NCBI GenBank assembly: GCA_905221205.1
Contig: CAJNCG010000004.1
Coordinates: 1 to 64,000 of the forward strand
Direction of reading: 5' to 3'
From: a bacterium
GTDB taxonomy: Bacteria > Bacillota > Bacilli > Lactobacillales > Streptococcaceae
DNA length: 64,000 nucleotides
Shown here: positions 34,798-43,238 of the stretch, in pieces
Layout of the letters: every line of letters begins with the position of its first letter
Numbering within the stretch: the stretch's first letter is position 1
Program-made: the position numbers and the translations under genes
The notes under the pieces: model-generated
The model's input: the letters and a program-made list of their open reading frames with translations, nothing else
Databases searched by the model: none
What the model was told of the DNA's origin: nothing

Positions 34798-35178
34798 ATG
34801 AATAACCTTGAAAACCTAGCAACCGCAATCGGTAAGGATATCAAGGATATCAAGACACGTTTTGCGACTAAAGAAGAAATGCACGAAGCGGCAGAGATTG
34901 ACTACTCACAAATAGTAACGCATGATGAGCTTGAGGGTAAGCATTACCTGACGGCTCATCAGTCGCTTGCGGAGTATGCCAAAAAATCGGAGCTGTACAA
35001 TGATTTGGAAATCAAGGCAAGGATTAAAGCACTAGAAAGTAAATCATCAGCGCCAGCAGACGCTTCTCTTGTCAACACTCAAAACAACAGAAAGTTGACG
35101 TATTGGGCAGGAACGCAAGCGCAGTATGACGCAATTCCGTATAAAAATGTAAACACAATATACGATATCTTTAAGTAG
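34798..35178 (+). CDS. fibre protein with YWAGT/NTIYDI end motif
   Basis: A 126-residue protein (ATG 34798; GTG 34789 overlapping the previous stop is an alternative). Helical for most of its length, it ends LTYWAGTQAQYDAI…NTIYDIFK, the same C-terminal motif as the collagen-like fibre at 29921. It is probably a receptor-binding or fibre-tip element. Confidence 0.65.
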   Translation: MNNLENLATAIGKDIKDIKTRFATKEEMHEAAEIDYSQIVTHDELEGKHYLTAHQSLAEYAKKSELYNDLEIKARIKALESKSSAPADASLVNTQNNRKLTYWAGTQAQYDAIPYKNVNTIYDIFK

Positions 35179-35186
35179 GTGATGAT

Positions 35187-35543
35187 ATGAGAGTAAAGCT
35201 TTTTGTAGAAGGAAAAGAAGTAGATAGGCGGTACATGGGGAGCCGCCTTTTATGGCGAAGTGATGGAGTGATATATGAGCTCAGAGCTACGCAGGTTGCA
35301 AAGCGGTTCCAAAACGGCTTTGAAGTTGGGGTAGCTTTTTTTAAAGGTCACCCAGAAGATATTATAGGCTTTAAGATCGGCAATAAAGAAGTTTTTTGGC
35401 TCAAAAAAGAAAAGTTTAAAACTTCTCCACATGCGAAATTCGTTTTTATCTCAGGAGAAGAGCCAGGTATAGAAGAGTATCTCGGTTTGGAAAATGGCGC
35501 AACGTCTAAATCTTTTACTGGAATCACTTTATACGGATTTTAA
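35187..35543 (+). CDS. baseplate-associated small protein B
   Basis: A 118-residue protein, MRVKLFVEGKEVDRRYMGSR onward. Its RYMGSRLLW motif and its position after a YWAGT fibre match the gene at 30958. The remainder is different. The repeated pairing points to a functional unit. Confidence 0.65.
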   Translation: MRVKLFVEGKEVDRRYMGSRLLWRSDGVIYELRATQVAKRFQNGFEVGVAFFKGHPEDIIGFKIGNKEVFWLKKEKFKTSPHAKFVFISGEEPGIEEYLGLENGATSKSFTGITLYGF

Positions 35544-35560
35544 GAAAGGAAAAATGTAAC

Positions 35561-35890
35561 ATGTCACAATTTAATGAATTGATTATTGCTTTTGCTACAG
35601 GATTTTTGGCTGTAGCAGTAGGAAGTATTGTAAAAGCAGTGAAAGATTATCTTTTGCGTAAAGGTGGAGAAAAAGCGGTAAAAATCGCTGAAATTCTAGC
35701 TAAAAACGCAGTACATGCAGTAGAGCAAGTAGCAGCCGAAACGGGCTACAAAGGTGATGAAAAGCTTGAGCAAGCTAAAGTACATATGATTGCAGAGCTT
35801 AAAAAGTACAATGTCACTATGACTAATAGAGAGCTTGAAATGTTTGTAGAGTCTGCCGTGAAGCAGATGAATGACGCTTGGAAGGAGTAA
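35561..35890 (+). CDS. phage holin (LLH type)
   Basis: A 109-residue protein with an N-terminal membrane helix (about 6-26, [21 protein letters not shown]) and a charged, amphipathic C-terminal part ([38 protein letters not shown]). The pattern fits the LL-H-type holins that open the membrane for the endolysin. It is 2 bp before the endolysin gene. Confidence 0.8.
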   Translation: MSQFNELIIAFATGFLAVAVGSIVKAVKDYLLRKGGEKAVKIAEILAKNAVHAVEQVAAETGYKGDEKLEQAKVHMIAELKKYNVTMTNRELEMFVESAVKQMNDAWKE

Positions 35891-35892
35891 GT

Positions 35893-36759
35893 ATGTCTAA
35901 GAAACAAGAAATGATTCAATTCTTCATCGATAAAGCTAACGCTGGCGATGGAGTGGACCAGGATAATGCTTTCGGGATGCAATGCGCGGATGTTCCGTGT
36001 TACGCTTTTAAAAATTGGTATGGTGTGACTCTTTGGGGAAATGCTTATGATCTTCTTGAGTCAGCCCGTTCACAAGGCCTGAAAGTCGTGTATGACGCTG
36101 AATATCCAAAAGCTGGCTGGTTCTTCGTGAAATCCTATGTGGCTGGAGACGGTGTCAATTATGGCCATACAGGGCTTGTCTACGAGGACTCAGACGGAAA
36201 TACTATCAAGACGATTGAGCAGAACATCGATGGCAACTGGGACTACTTAGAAGTAGGTGGCCCTTGTCGCTACAATGAGCGTTCTGTAAGTGAAATCGTT
36301 GGGTATATTGTACCGCCTGAAGAAGTTGAAACAGGCTGGCAACAGAACCAGTACGGCTGGTGGTGGGTTCGTGATGATGGATCATACCCAACCGATAAAT
36401 GGGAGAAAATCAACGACGTTTGGTACTATTTCGATGAAAAAGGCTTCATGAAACGCAGTACATGGTTGAACTATAAGGAAGCCTGGTACTGGTTCACGGA
36501 TTCAGGATCTATGGCCACTGGCTGGGCTCGTATCAACAACGCTTGGTATTACTTCGATGAAGATGGCAAGATGGTCACTGGCTGGATTAAGCACAAGCAG
36601 ACCTGGTACTATCTCGACCGTAAGGATGGCGCTATGGTATCAAATGCCTTTATCCAGTCGGCGGACGGAACAGGCTGGTACTACATCAAACCAGACGGAA
36701 CAATGGCAGATAAGCCAGAGTTCACAGTAGAGCCAAATGGGTTGATTACAACTAAATAA
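35893..36759 (+). CDS. endolysin, CHAP domain plus choline-binding repeats
   Basis: A 288-residue lysin. The N-terminal CHAP amidase/endopeptidase has Cys31 (MQCADVPC), His92 (YGHTGLVY) and a downstream Glu/Asn pair (IEQNIDGN). The C-terminal half (about 148-288) has choline-binding repeats ([44 protein letters not shown]) ending in the Pal/LytA-like [12 protein letters not shown]. It targets phosphocholine teichoic acid. ATG 35893 follows GGAAGGAG. By length and layout it resembles the Skl lysin of an S. mitis phage. Confidence 0.95.
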   Translation: MSKKQEMIQFFIDKANAGDGVDQDNAFGMQCADVPCYAFKNWYGVTLWGNAYDLLESARSQGLKVVYDAEYPKAGWFFVKSYVAGDGVNYGHTGLVYEDSDGNTIKTIEQNIDGNWDYLEVGGPCRYNERSVSEIVGYIVPPEEVETGWQQNQYGWWWVRDDGSYPTDKWEKINDVWYYFDEKGFMKRSTWLNYKEAWYWFTDSGSMATGWARINNAWYYFDEDGKMVTGWIKHKQTWYYLDRKDGAMVSNAFIQSADGTGWYYIKPDGTMADKPEFTVEPNGLITTK

Positions 36760-36806
36760 TTTAAAAAATAAAATGAAAGGAAAACTTTTCTAAATTGTTC
36801 TTTCTA

Positions 36807-36834
36807 CCGCAGGCTCAGGCTTGCGGTTTTTTGT
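36807..36834 (+). terminator. late operon terminator
   Basis: Stem CCGCA/TGCGG (36807-36811 and 36822-36826) with a short loop, then TTTTTTG. It lies 48 bp after the endolysin stop. Confidence 0.75.
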
Positions 36835-36865
36835 TTGCTCAAAATAGAAAAAACAGTGATGGTAC

Positions 36866-37057
36866 TCACTGTTTTTCTTGTAGTGTATGGGCGTAAGAAG
36901 TCATGCTGATAGCGTGTTTTAAACGCATGTTCATAATATCTGATACACCGTTTTTATACTTATCTACGGCCTGAATAGATACGCCACAGTTTTTGCTGAT
37001 AGCATAGGCTGTGGCGTTGTCTAAAAGCCAGCGGATAGCTTTAATATCTACTGACAT
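36866..37057 (-). CDS. small HTH protein at the prophage right end
   Basis: A 63-residue protein with a helix-turn-helix (about 15-40: ATAYAISKNCGVSIQAVDKYK). It is the last gene of a leftward cluster between the lysis genes and attR. By position it is expressed in the lysogen. The partner gene or target is unknown. Confidence 0.65.
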   Translation of the reverse strand: MSVDIKAIRWLLDNATAYAISKNCGVSIQAVDKYKNGVSDIMNMRLKHAISMTSYAHTLQEKQ

Positions 37058-37060
37058 ATA

Positions 37061-37165
37061 TTACCTCATAAAATACCAAACTGCAAATAGGAGTAGAAGA
37101 AGTCCAATAATAAATTCAACTTTTTCACGCTTGGTGGTTTTTCTAATTTTTAGATTTACTTTCAT
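37061..37165 (-). CDS. 34-residue membrane peptide
   Basis: A short frame MKVNLKIRKTTKREKVEFII onward: a basic N-terminus followed by one membrane helix (IIGLLLLLFAVWYFM). SD CAGGAAA lies 6 bases before ATG. It follows the two tetraloop hairpins and is 3 bp before the HTH gene start, so it is probably cotranscribed with it. It resembles in size a type I toxin or a small regulatory membrane peptide, but this is speculative. Confidence 0.5.
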   Translation of the reverse strand: MKVNLKIRKTTKREKVEFIIGLLLLLFAVWYFMR

Positions 37166-37190
37166 TGTTTTTCCTGTTATAATTTAAGTA

Positions 37191-37227
37191 CACCCCCGAA
37201 GGGGTGGATAGTGATTTCTCACTATCC
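37191..37227 (-). other. tandem UUCG and GAAA tetraloop hairpins
   Basis: On the leftward transcript GGATAGTGA-GAAA-TCACTATCC (37227-37206) is followed, sharing one base, by CACCCC-UUCG-GGGGTG (37206-37191). Stems are 9 and 6 perfect pairs. The first stem includes the stop codon of the upstream 34-codon frame. No T-run follows, so these look like mRNA processing, stability or regulatory hairpins more than a terminator. Confidence 0.75.
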
Positions 37228-37326
37228 AATTTCTAAGTGCCATTCAAAGCTGATTATAAATAAGTTTATTTTGACTACTAGCTTATTTGTTTTTACTTTG
37301 AGTGGCTTCTTTTTGAACTTAAACAT
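37222..37326 (-). CDS. 34-residue basic peptide
   Basis: A short frame MFKFKKKPLKVKTNKLVVKI onward with SD GAAAGGAAAAC 5 bases before ATG. The N-terminal half is strongly basic. It is the first gene of the right-end leftward cluster, about 60 nt behind a near-consensus promoter. No family is recognised. Confidence 0.5.
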   Translation of the reverse strand: MFKFKKKPLKVKTNKLVVKINLFIISFEWHLEIG

Positions 37327-37385
37327 TTTGTTTTCCTTTCTACTAGTTTCCTTGTCTAAGGTTTCCTCCTTAACCTTATGTATCT

Positions 37386-37414
37386 ATTATACAACTAAAG
37401 TTGTATAATGTCAA
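37386..37414 (-). promoter_or_regulatory. right-end leftward promoter with 24-bp palindrome
   Basis: On the minus strand TTGACA (37414-37409), 17 bases, TATAAT (37391-37386). A perfect palindrome with 11-bp arms ATTATACAACT/AGTTGTATAAT and 2-bp centre covers 37386-37409, that is, the whole spacer and the -10. A repressor bound there would block the promoter completely. Confidence 0.75.
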
Positions 37415-37454
37415 TGGTTTTGATGAAGTTTTTTTAAAATTTTTTCAAAAAAAT

Positions 37455-37489
37455 AGACCTTGTCCAGAGGTCGGGGAGTTGGAGGGGAC
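37455..37489. repeat. right-end copies of two prophage repeats
   Basis: 37455-37468 is the inverted copy of the 14-bp motif TCTGGACAAGGTCT. Directly after it, TCGGGGAGTTGGAGGGGAC (37471-37489) repeats the left-end sequence at 3282-3300 with one mismatch. Both are 40-75 bp from attR, where integrase or excisionase sites are expected. Confidence 0.5.
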
Positions 37490-37528
37490 ACCCTCCAAGA
37501 GCGTTGATTTAATAAGATTTTATTTTAC

Positions 37529-37549
37529 CTTTTTCATAATAATCTCCCT
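37529..37549. other. prophage attachment site attR core
   Basis: Exact repeat of the 21-bp core at 3158-3178. Phage DNA is to the left. Host DNA to the right starts with the original purA terminator. Confidence 0.9.
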
Positions 37550-37554
37550 ATAGA

Positions 37555-37579
37555 GTCACCGCATTCGGTGGCTTTTTTT
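37555..37579 (+). terminator. original host purA terminator, displaced
   Basis: Stem GTCACCG/CGGTGGC with loop CATT and seven T. In the uninfected chromosome it would follow purA by about 115 bp. Integration separated it from purA by 34 kb. Confidence 0.8.
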
Positions 37580-37634
37580 GTGTTGGGAATCATGATATAA
37601 TAATAAAATCGATAAGTAGGAAAAGGGAAAATTG

Positions 37635-38102
37635 ATGAATTATACAGTTGAAGAAAAAGAAGTCTTTATGAGGGAGGCTTTGAGAGAGGCTGAGATTGCT
37701 CTTGAACACGATGAAATTCCAATTGGTTGTGTGATTGTCAAAGATAGGGAAATCATTGGTCGTGGGCATAATGCACGTGAGGAATTGCAGCGGGCGGTCA
37801 TGCATGCAGAAATTATGGCTATAGAGCATGCGAACTTGAGTGAGGAGAGTTGGCGCTTGCTGGATTGCACGCTTTTTGTGACCATTGAGCCTTGTGTAAT
37901 GTGTAGTGGGGCGATTGGGCTTGCCCGTATTCCAAACGTGGTCTATGGGGCTAAAAACCAGAAATTTGGAGCTGCTGGGAGTTTGTATGATATCTTGACA
38001 GATGAGCGTCTCAATCATCGTGTGGAGGTTGAAACGGGAATTTTGGAAGATGAATGCGCAGCTATTATGCAGGACTTTTTCCGAAATCGACGGAAAAAAT
38101 AA
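37635..38102 (+). CDS. tadA: tRNA-specific adenosine deaminase
   Basis: Deaminates A34 to inosine in tRNA-Arg(ACG). The 155-residue protein has the deaminase zinc site HAEIMAI (His-Ala-Glu, about 56-58) and EPCVMCSGA (about 85-93). ATG 37635 follows AAAAGGGAAAA; the TTG three bases earlier is less likely. The gene borders the prophage on the host side. Confidence 0.95.
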   Translation: MNYTVEEKEVFMREALREAEIALEHDEIPIGCVIVKDREIIGRGHNAREELQRAVMHAEIMAIEHANLSEESWRLLDCTLFVTIEPCVMCSGAIGLARIPNVVYGAKNQKFGAAGSLYDILTDERLNHRVEVETGILEDECAAIMQDFFRNRRKK

Positions 38103-38131
38103 TTTTTCTTTTAAAATGAATAGGAATGTGA

Positions 38132-38137
38132 TATAAT
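38132..38137 (+). promoter_or_regulatory. -10 box of the SRP RNA promoter
   Basis: TATAAT at 38132-38137 lies 7 bases before the expected RNA 5' end. I see no good -35 hexamer at the usual distance. Confidence 0.5.
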
Positions 38138-38143
38138 AAATAG

Positions 38144-38226
38144 TGGAGCAACAGTTCTGCGTGAAGCGGGTCAGGGGAGGAATCCAGCAGCCCTAAGCGA
38201 TTTGAATTGTGTGCTCTTTTTTTCGT
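38144..38226 (+). ncRNA. ffs: signal recognition particle RNA (small type)
   Basis: The stretch GGGTCAGGGGAGGAATCCAGCAGCCC is the conserved SRP RNA domain IV that binds Ffh and contains the GGAA-type loop. Outer arms GAGCA…TGCTC close a long rod-like hairpin, followed by a T-run (38216-38222). It targets membrane and secreted proteins with Ffh. The ends are approximate. Confidence 0.9.
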
Positions 38227-38290
38227 GCTTTTTCCGAATAAATAAGATAGAATAATCTAGAAAATAAATGATAATAGAAAAGAGAAGATT

Positions 38291-38734
38291 ATGAAAATTC
38301 GTGGTTTTGAATTGGTTTCGAGTTTTACAGATGAGAATTTATTGCCAAAGCGTGAGACAGCGCATGCGGCTGGTTACGACTTAAAGGTTGCAGTGCGCAC
38401 AGTTATTGCTCCAGGAGAGATTGTCTTGGTTCCGACAGGGGTTAAGGCTTATATGCAGCCGACTGAGGTTCTCTATCTCTATGATCGCTCTTCAAATCCT
38501 CGTAAGAAGGGCTTGGTTTTAATTAACTCAGTTGGGGTCATTGATGGGGATTATTATGGAAATCCTGGGAATGAAGGGCATATTTTTGCGCAGATGAAGA
38601 ATATTACAGATCAAGAGGTTGTTCTTGAAGTTGGGGAACGTGTGGTTCAGGCTGTCTTTGCTCCTTTCTTGATTGCAGATGGAGATGCGGCTGATGGAGT
38701 TCGAACTGGTGGATTTGGATCGACTGGGCACTAG
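38291..38734 (+). CDS. dut: dUTP diphosphatase
   Basis: A 147-residue trimeric dUTPase with all five motifs visible: AAGYDL, DRSSNPRKKGL, GVIDGDYYGN, ERVVQAVFAPF and the C-terminal RTGGFGSTGH. It removes dUTP to prevent uracil incorporation and supplies dUMP for thymidylate. It overlaps nothing and is followed 1 bp later by the phosphatase gene. Confidence 0.95.
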   Translation: MKIRGFELVSSFTDENLLPKRETAHAAGYDLKVAVRTVIAPGEIVLVPTGVKAYMQPTEVLYLYDRSSNPRKKGLVLINSVGVIDGDYYGNPGNEGHIFAQMKNITDQEVVLEVGERVVQAVFAPFLIADGDAADGVRTGGFGSTGH

Positions 38735-38735
38735 G

Positions 38736-39251
38736 ATGAAGATTATCTTTGTACGCCACGGGGATCCAGATTATAGTGAGTTAGAGGAGCGTTCTTATAT
38801 GGGATTTGGAATAGATTTGGCACCCTTGTCTGATAAGGGACGGCAGCAAGCCCAGAAATTGAGTACCAATCCTTTACTATCCTCAGCTGAAATAATCATA
38901 TCTTCTGCAGTCACAAGAGCTTTAGAAACGGCTTCTTATGTGGTTTGTGCTACAGGACTTCCTTTAAGAGTGGAGCCATTATTGCATGAATGGCAGGTCT
39001 ATGAAACTGGAATAGAAAACTTTGAAAAAGCTAGAAGACTATTTTTAGAAAATCATGGGGAGCTACTTCCTAATATCCCTATTCAATATGAGACAGTTGC
39101 GGAGATGAAGTCTCGTTTTCTAGAATGCATGGCTAAGTATCGAGATTATCAGACCGTGATAGTGGTAACTCACAACATGCTCATGCGTCAGTTTGTGCCA
39201 AATGAGAAAATTGATTTTTGCCAAGTGATTGAGTGTGAGTTAGAGATTTAG
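38736..39251 (+). CDS. histidine phosphatase family protein
   Basis: A 171-residue protein beginning [20 protein letters not shown], with the phosphohistidine motif RHG and a second catalytic His in [12 protein letters not shown] (about 147). It belongs to the phosphoglycerate mutase-like superfamily, but the substrate is unknown. ATG follows the dut stop by 1 bp, so coupling with dut is likely. Confidence 0.88.
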   Translation: MKIIFVRHGDPDYSELEERSYMGFGIDLAPLSDKGRQQAQKLSTNPLLSSAEIIISSAVTRALETASYVVCATGLPLRVEPLLHEWQVYETGIENFEKARRLFLENHGELLPNIPIQYETVAEMKSRFLECMAKYRDYQTVIVVTHNMLMRQFVPNEKIDFCQVIECELEI

Positions 39252-39264
39252 AAAGAGGTTTATC

Positions 39265-40626
39265 ATCGCAAAGAAAAAAGCGACATTTGTGTGTCAAAAT
39301 TGTGGGTATAATTCCCCTAAATATCTAGGACGTTGTCCCAACTGTGGGTCTTGGTCTTCCTTTGTAGAAGAGGTTGAGGTTGCCGAGGTCAAAAATGCGC
39401 GTGTGTCCTTGACAGGTGAGAAAACCAAGCCCATGAAACTGGCTGAGGTGACTTCCATCAATGTCAATCGAACTAAGACAGAGATGGAGGAATTTAACCG
39501 TGTACTTGGAGGCGGAGTGGTACCAGGAAGTCTCGTCCTCATCGGTGGGGATCCTGGGATTGGGAAATCAACCCTTCTCTTACAAGTCTCAACCCAGTTG
39601 TCTCAAGTAGGGACTGTTCTCTATGTTAGTGGGGAGGAGTCTGCTCAGCAGATTAAGTTACGAGCAGAGCGCTTGGGAGATATCGATAGCGAGTTTTATC
39701 TCTATGCCGAGACCAATATGCAGAGTGTTCGAGCAGAGGTGGAGCGCATCCAGCCAGACTTCCTCATTATTGACTCTATCCAGACCATTATGTCTCCTGA
39801 GATTTCAGGGGTGCAGGGGTCAGTTTCTCAGGTGCGTGAGGTGACCGCTGAACTCATGCAACTGGCTAAGACAAATAATATTGCTATCTTTATCGTAGGC
39901 CATGTGACCAAGGAAGGAACCTTGGCTGGTCCGCGTATGTTGGAGCATATGGTGGATACGGTGCTTTACTTTGAAGGGGAGCGTCACCATACCTTCCGTA
40001 TTCTGAGAGCGGTCAAAAACCGTTTTGGCTCCACTAATGAGATTGGGATTTTTGAGATGCAGTCGGGTGGTCTGGTTGAGGTACTCAATCCGAGTCAAGT
40101 TTTCCTAGAGGAGCGTTTGGATGGAGCGACTGGTTCGTCAATCGTTGTGACCATGGAAGGGACGCGTCCGATTTTGGCGGAGGTTCAGGCTTTGGTGACA
40201 CCGACCATGTTTGGAAATGCTAAGCGTACGACGACAGGACTTGATTTTAATCGTGCGAGTCTGATTATGGCTGTTTTGGAAAAGCGGGCAGGTCTTCTCT
40301 TGCAAAATCAGGACGCCTATCTTAAATCTGCTGGCGGTGTCAAATTGGATGAACCTGCCATTGACTTGGCTGTTGCGGTTGCCATTGCTTCGAGCTACAA
40401 AGACAAGCCTACCAATCCTCAGGAATGTTTTGTAGGAGAGTTAGGCTTGACTGGAGAGATTCGCCGCGTGAATCGTATCGAGCAACGTATCAATGAAGCT
40501 GCTAAACTGGGATTTACTAAGATTTATGTACCGAAAAATTCTTTGACAGGAATCACTCCGCCTAAGGAAATTCAGGTCATTGGTGTGACAACCATTCAGG
40601 AAGTTTTGAAAAAGGTCTTTGCATAA
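39265..40626 (+). CDS. radA: DNA repair/branch migration helicase RadA
   Basis: A 453-residue RadA (Sms). It has an N-terminal zinc finger CQNC…CPNC, Walker [11 protein letters not shown], the RadA-specific KNRFG motif ([12 protein letters not shown]) and a C-terminal Lon-like domain. It extends D-loops in recombination and transformation. The only ATG-like or GTG start in frame (GTG 39289) leaves no room before the first zinc Cys and has no SD. ATC at 39265, 7 bases after AGAGG, restores the usual (M)[13 protein letters not shown] beginning. A non-canonical ATC start is therefore likely. Confidence 0.9.
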   Translation: MAKKKATFVCQNCGYNSPKYLGRCPNCGSWSSFVEEVEVAEVKNARVSLTGEKTKPMKLAEVTSINVNRTKTEMEEFNRVLGGGVVPGSLVLIGGDPGIGKSTLLLQVSTQLSQVGTVLYVSGEESAQQIKLRAERLGDIDSEFYLYAETNMQSVRAEVERIQPDFLIIDSIQTIMSPEISGVQGSVSQVREVTAELMQLAKTNNIAIFIVGHVTKEGTLAGPRMLEHMVDTVLYFEGERHHTFRILRAVKNRFGSTNEIGIFEMQSGGLVEVLNPSQVFLEERLDGATGSSIVVTMEGTRPILAEVQALVTPTMFGNAKRTTTGLDFNRASLIMAVLEKRAGLLLQNQDAYLKSAGGVKLDEPAIDLAVAVAIASSYKDKPTNPQECFVGELGLTGEIRRVNRIEQRINEAAKLGFTKIYVPKNSLTGITPPKEIQVIGVTTIQEVLKKVFA

Positions 40627-40698
40627 TCCGTGACAAATCCTCTTAAAAATGATAAGATAGGAGAAATATTTGACTATCAAATTTTCGAGGAGGGAATC

Positions 40699-41196
40699 GT
40701 GTCGTATTTTGAACAGTTTATGCAAGCCAATCAGGCTTATGTTGCCCTACATGGGCAGTTAAATTTGCCACTTAAACCCAAAACAAGAGTAGCTATTGTG
40801 ACCTGTATGGACTCACGTCTGCACGTTGCGCAAGCTCTAGGTTTGGCACTTGGGGATGCTCATATCTTGCGGAATGCAGGTGGTCGAGTTACCGAGGACA
40901 TGATTCGTTCGCTGGTGATTTCCCAGCAACAAATGGGGACAAGAGAGATTGTGGTATTGCACCATACAGACTGTGGTGCCCAGACTTTTGAAAATGGTCC
41001 TTTTCAGGAGTATCTGAAAGAGGAACTAGGAGTCGATGTGTCAGACCAGGACTTCTTGCCCTTCCAAGATATAGAGGAGAGTGTGCGAGAGGATATGCAA
41101 CTGCTTATCGAATCTCCCCTAATACCAGACGATGTCATTATCTCTGGTGCTATTTACGATGTGGATACAGGAAGTATGACAGTCGTAGAATTGTAA
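40699..41196 (+). CDS. beta-class carbonic anhydrase
   Basis: A 165-residue enzyme interconverting CO2 and bicarbonate. Zinc ligands are visible in CMDSR (about 37) and HHTDCG (about 92-97). GTG 40699 with SD GAGGAGGG is preferred; the frame is open further upstream to 40630 but the added residues are not family-like. Confidence 0.93.
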   Translation: MSYFEQFMQANQAYVALHGQLNLPLKPKTRVAIVTCMDSRLHVAQALGLALGDAHILRNAGGRVTEDMIRSLVISQQQMGTREIVVLHHTDCGAQTFENGPFQEYLKEELGVDVSDQDFLPFQDIEESVREDMQLLIESPLIPDDVIISGAIYDVDTGSMTVVEL

Positions 41197-41220
41197 ATAC
41201 TTTATTTAGAAAGAAAGTGT

Positions 41221-42036
41221 ATGAAGAAAAACAGTATTTTATTTATTTTTATTTTATTGCTATGTATTGGTTTGCAGTATGAAACCATCTACTATACAGA
41301 CGGTTCGATGTCAGGTTCGGAATATGGACTCATGGGAGTTTCTATCTTTCTAGCTCTCTTTTACATGATTCCAGCTCTTTATTTCCTTTTCCATGTTGGA
41401 AAAAAATGGGAATTGCCAAAGAACGCCTTGATTTTGTCTTTATTGGGTGGGATGTTCCTTTCAGGCTGGTTGTCTAGCTTTGCGAATACTTATATCCATG
41501 ATTTACTGGGTGTTCTTTTCCCAGATAGTGCATTTTTAAATGCCTTTGAAAGTGCAATTGTGGCTACTTTGGTAGAAGAACCGCTGAAATTGTTGCCACT
41601 TGTTTTTGTTTTGGCTTTGATTCCTGTGCGAAAATTAAAATCTTTGTTTTTACTTGGGATTGCTTCTGGTTTGGGATTCCAAATGATTGAGGATATTGGC
41701 TACATTCGTACAGATTTGCCAGAGGGATTTGACTTTACTATTTCGAGAATTTTAGAGCGTATCATCTCAGGAATTGCCTCTCACTGGACTTTTTCAGGTC
41801 TGGCTGTAATAGGTGTTTACTTGCTTTACAGAGCTTATAAAGGACAGAAGGTTGGCAAGAAACAGGGGCTTCTTTTCCTAGGTTTGGCCTTGGGAACTCA
41901 CTTCCTGTTTAATTCTCCTTTTGTGGAGTTGGAGACAGAGTTGCCACTAGCGATTCCAGTAGTTACGGCCATTACTCTCTATGGTTTTTATCAGGCTTAT
42001 CGCTTTATTGAGAAGCACAATGAGTTGATGAACTAG
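41221..42036 (+). CDS. PrsW-like intramembrane metalloprotease
   Basis: A 271-residue protein with about eight membrane helices. The family motifs VEEPLKLLPL (about 120), FQMIEDIGY (about 157) and HWTFSGL (about 186) carry the Glu and His residues proposed as metal ligands. In Bacillus PrsW clips an anti-sigma factor; the substrate in streptococci is not known. It lies alone, with a weak SD, between carbonic anhydrase and prs. Confidence 0.82.
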   Translation: MKKNSILFIFILLLCIGLQYETIYYTDGSMSGSEYGLMGVSIFLALFYMIPALYFLFHVGKKWELPKNALILSLLGGMFLSGWLSSFANTYIHDLLGVLFPDSAFLNAFESAIVATLVEEPLKLLPLVFVLALIPVRKLKSLFLLGIASGLGFQMIEDIGYIRTDLPEGFDFTISRILERIISGIASHWTFSGLAVIGVYLLYRAYKGQKVGKKQGLLFLGLALGTHFLFNSPFVELETELPLAIPVVTAITLYGFYQAYRFIEKHNELMN

Positions 42037-42181
42037 AATATTTTTCAAAAGAATGATGCAAGGGTACAAATATGGTGCCCTTCTTTTATTTTTGATTGAA
42101 AAATAGTGCAAAAAGCGCTACAATGGTAGATGGAAAAATCTTGTGAAAAGCACAAGCGATACATATATACCGGAGGAAATC

Positions 42182-43150
42182 ATGTCTTTTTCTGATTTAA
42201 AGCTGTTTGCCCTTTCTTCTAATAAAGAATTGGCAGAACGTGTGGCGCAGGAGATTGGGATAGAGTTGGGGAAATCAAGTGTTCGCCAATTTTCAGATGG
42301 AGAGATTCAGGTCAACATCGAAGAATCAATCCGTGGGAAACACGTCTTTATCCTACAATCAACTAGTTCGCCTGTAAATGACAATCTGCTTGAAATTTTG
42401 ATTATGGTAGATGCTTTGAAGCGTGCGAGTGCAGAATCTGTCAATGTTGTCATGCCTTACTATGGGTATGCACGTCAGGATAGAAAGGCGAGAGCGCGTG
42501 AGCCAATCACTTCAAAACTTGTTGCAAATATGCTTGAAGTAGCTGGGGTAGATCGTTTATTGACCATCGACTTGCATGCTGCGCAGATTCAAGGATTCTT
42601 TGATATTCCTGTGGATCACTTGATGGGAGCTCCTCTGATTGCGGATTATTTTGAGCGTCGTGGCATGGTTGGTTCTGACTATGTGGTTGTCAGCCCAGAC
42701 CATGGAGGGGTGACTCGTGCCCGTAAGTTGGCAGAATTTTTGAAAACATCTATCGCTATCATTGACAAACGTCGTAGCGTTGATAAGATGAATACCAGTG
42801 AAGTCATGAACATCATCGGTAAGGTCGAAGGCAAGACTTGTATCTTGATTGATGATATGATTGATACAGCTGGAACGATTTGTCATGCGGCAGATGCCCT
42901 TGCGGAAGCTGGTGCTGTTGAAGTCTATGCAAGCTGTACGCACCCAGTTCTTTCTGGGCCAGCTATGGACAATATCCAAAAATCAGCTATCAAGAAATTG
43001 GTTGTTTTGGATACGATCTACCTGCCAGAAGAGCGTTTGATTGATAAGATTGAGCAAATTTCAATCGCTCATCTATTAGGGGATGCCATCGTACGTATTC
43101 ATGAAAAACGCCCACTTTCTCCACTTTTCAGTATTGAGAAAAAGATTTAA
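42182..43150 (+). CDS. prs: ribose-phosphate pyrophosphokinase
   Basis: A 322-residue PRPP synthase, which makes PRPP from ribose 5-phosphate and ATP for purine, pyrimidine, His and Trp synthesis. Motifs include [18 protein letters not shown], the flexible loop [21 protein letters not shown] and the PRPP-binding [15 protein letters not shown] 42182 follows CCGGAGGAAATC; the GTG at 42143 is rejected. Confidence 0.96.
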   Translation: MSFSDLKLFALSSNKELAERVAQEIGIELGKSSVRQFSDGEIQVNIEESIRGKHVFILQSTSSPVNDNLLEILIMVDALKRASAESVNVVMPYYGYARQDRKARAREPITSKLVANMLEVAGVDRLLTIDLHAAQIQGFFDIPVDHLMGAPLIADYFERRGMVGSDYVVVSPDHGGVTRARKLAEFLKTSIAIIDKRRSVDKMNTSEVMNIIGKVEGKTCILIDDMIDTAGTICHAADALAEAGAVEVYASCTHPVLSGPAMDNIQKSAIKKLVVLDTIYLPEERLIDKIEQISIAHLLGDAIVRIHEKRPLSPLFSIEKKI

Positions 43151-43158
43151 TGACCAAG

Positions 43159-43183
43159 CCTGAGATAATTCTCAGGTTTTTTT
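43159..43183 (+). terminator. prs terminator
   Basis: Stem CCTGAG/CTCAGG with loop ATAATT and seven T, 8 bp after the stop. Confidence 0.85.
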
Positions 43184-43238
43184 CGTCTCTTTTCCGAATA
43201 AATAGATAGTAGCAGTGAATCTAGTAAACCTAGATTTA

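Larger units (their letters stand above)
3158..37549. mobile_element. complete cos-type siphoviral prophage
   Basis: About 34.4 kb bounded by identical 21-bp att cores between purA and tadA. Modules occur in the canonical order: leftward lysogeny genes, early regulation and replication, late activator, HNH plus terminases, HK97-type head, tail, receptor-binding proteins, lysis, and a right-end leftward cluster. I see no frameshift in an essential gene apart from the programmed one in the tail chaperone, so the element looks inducible. There is no obvious helicase or primase, so replication probably recruits host enzymes through the DnaD-like organizer. The choline-binding endolysin fits a host with phosphocholine teichoic acid. 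Confidence 0.95.

Noticed and set aside
37191..37227. Ordinary bidirectional terminator
   Set aside because: Neither strand has a T-run after the stems and a gene with its own SD follows closely; kept as a structured RNA instead.
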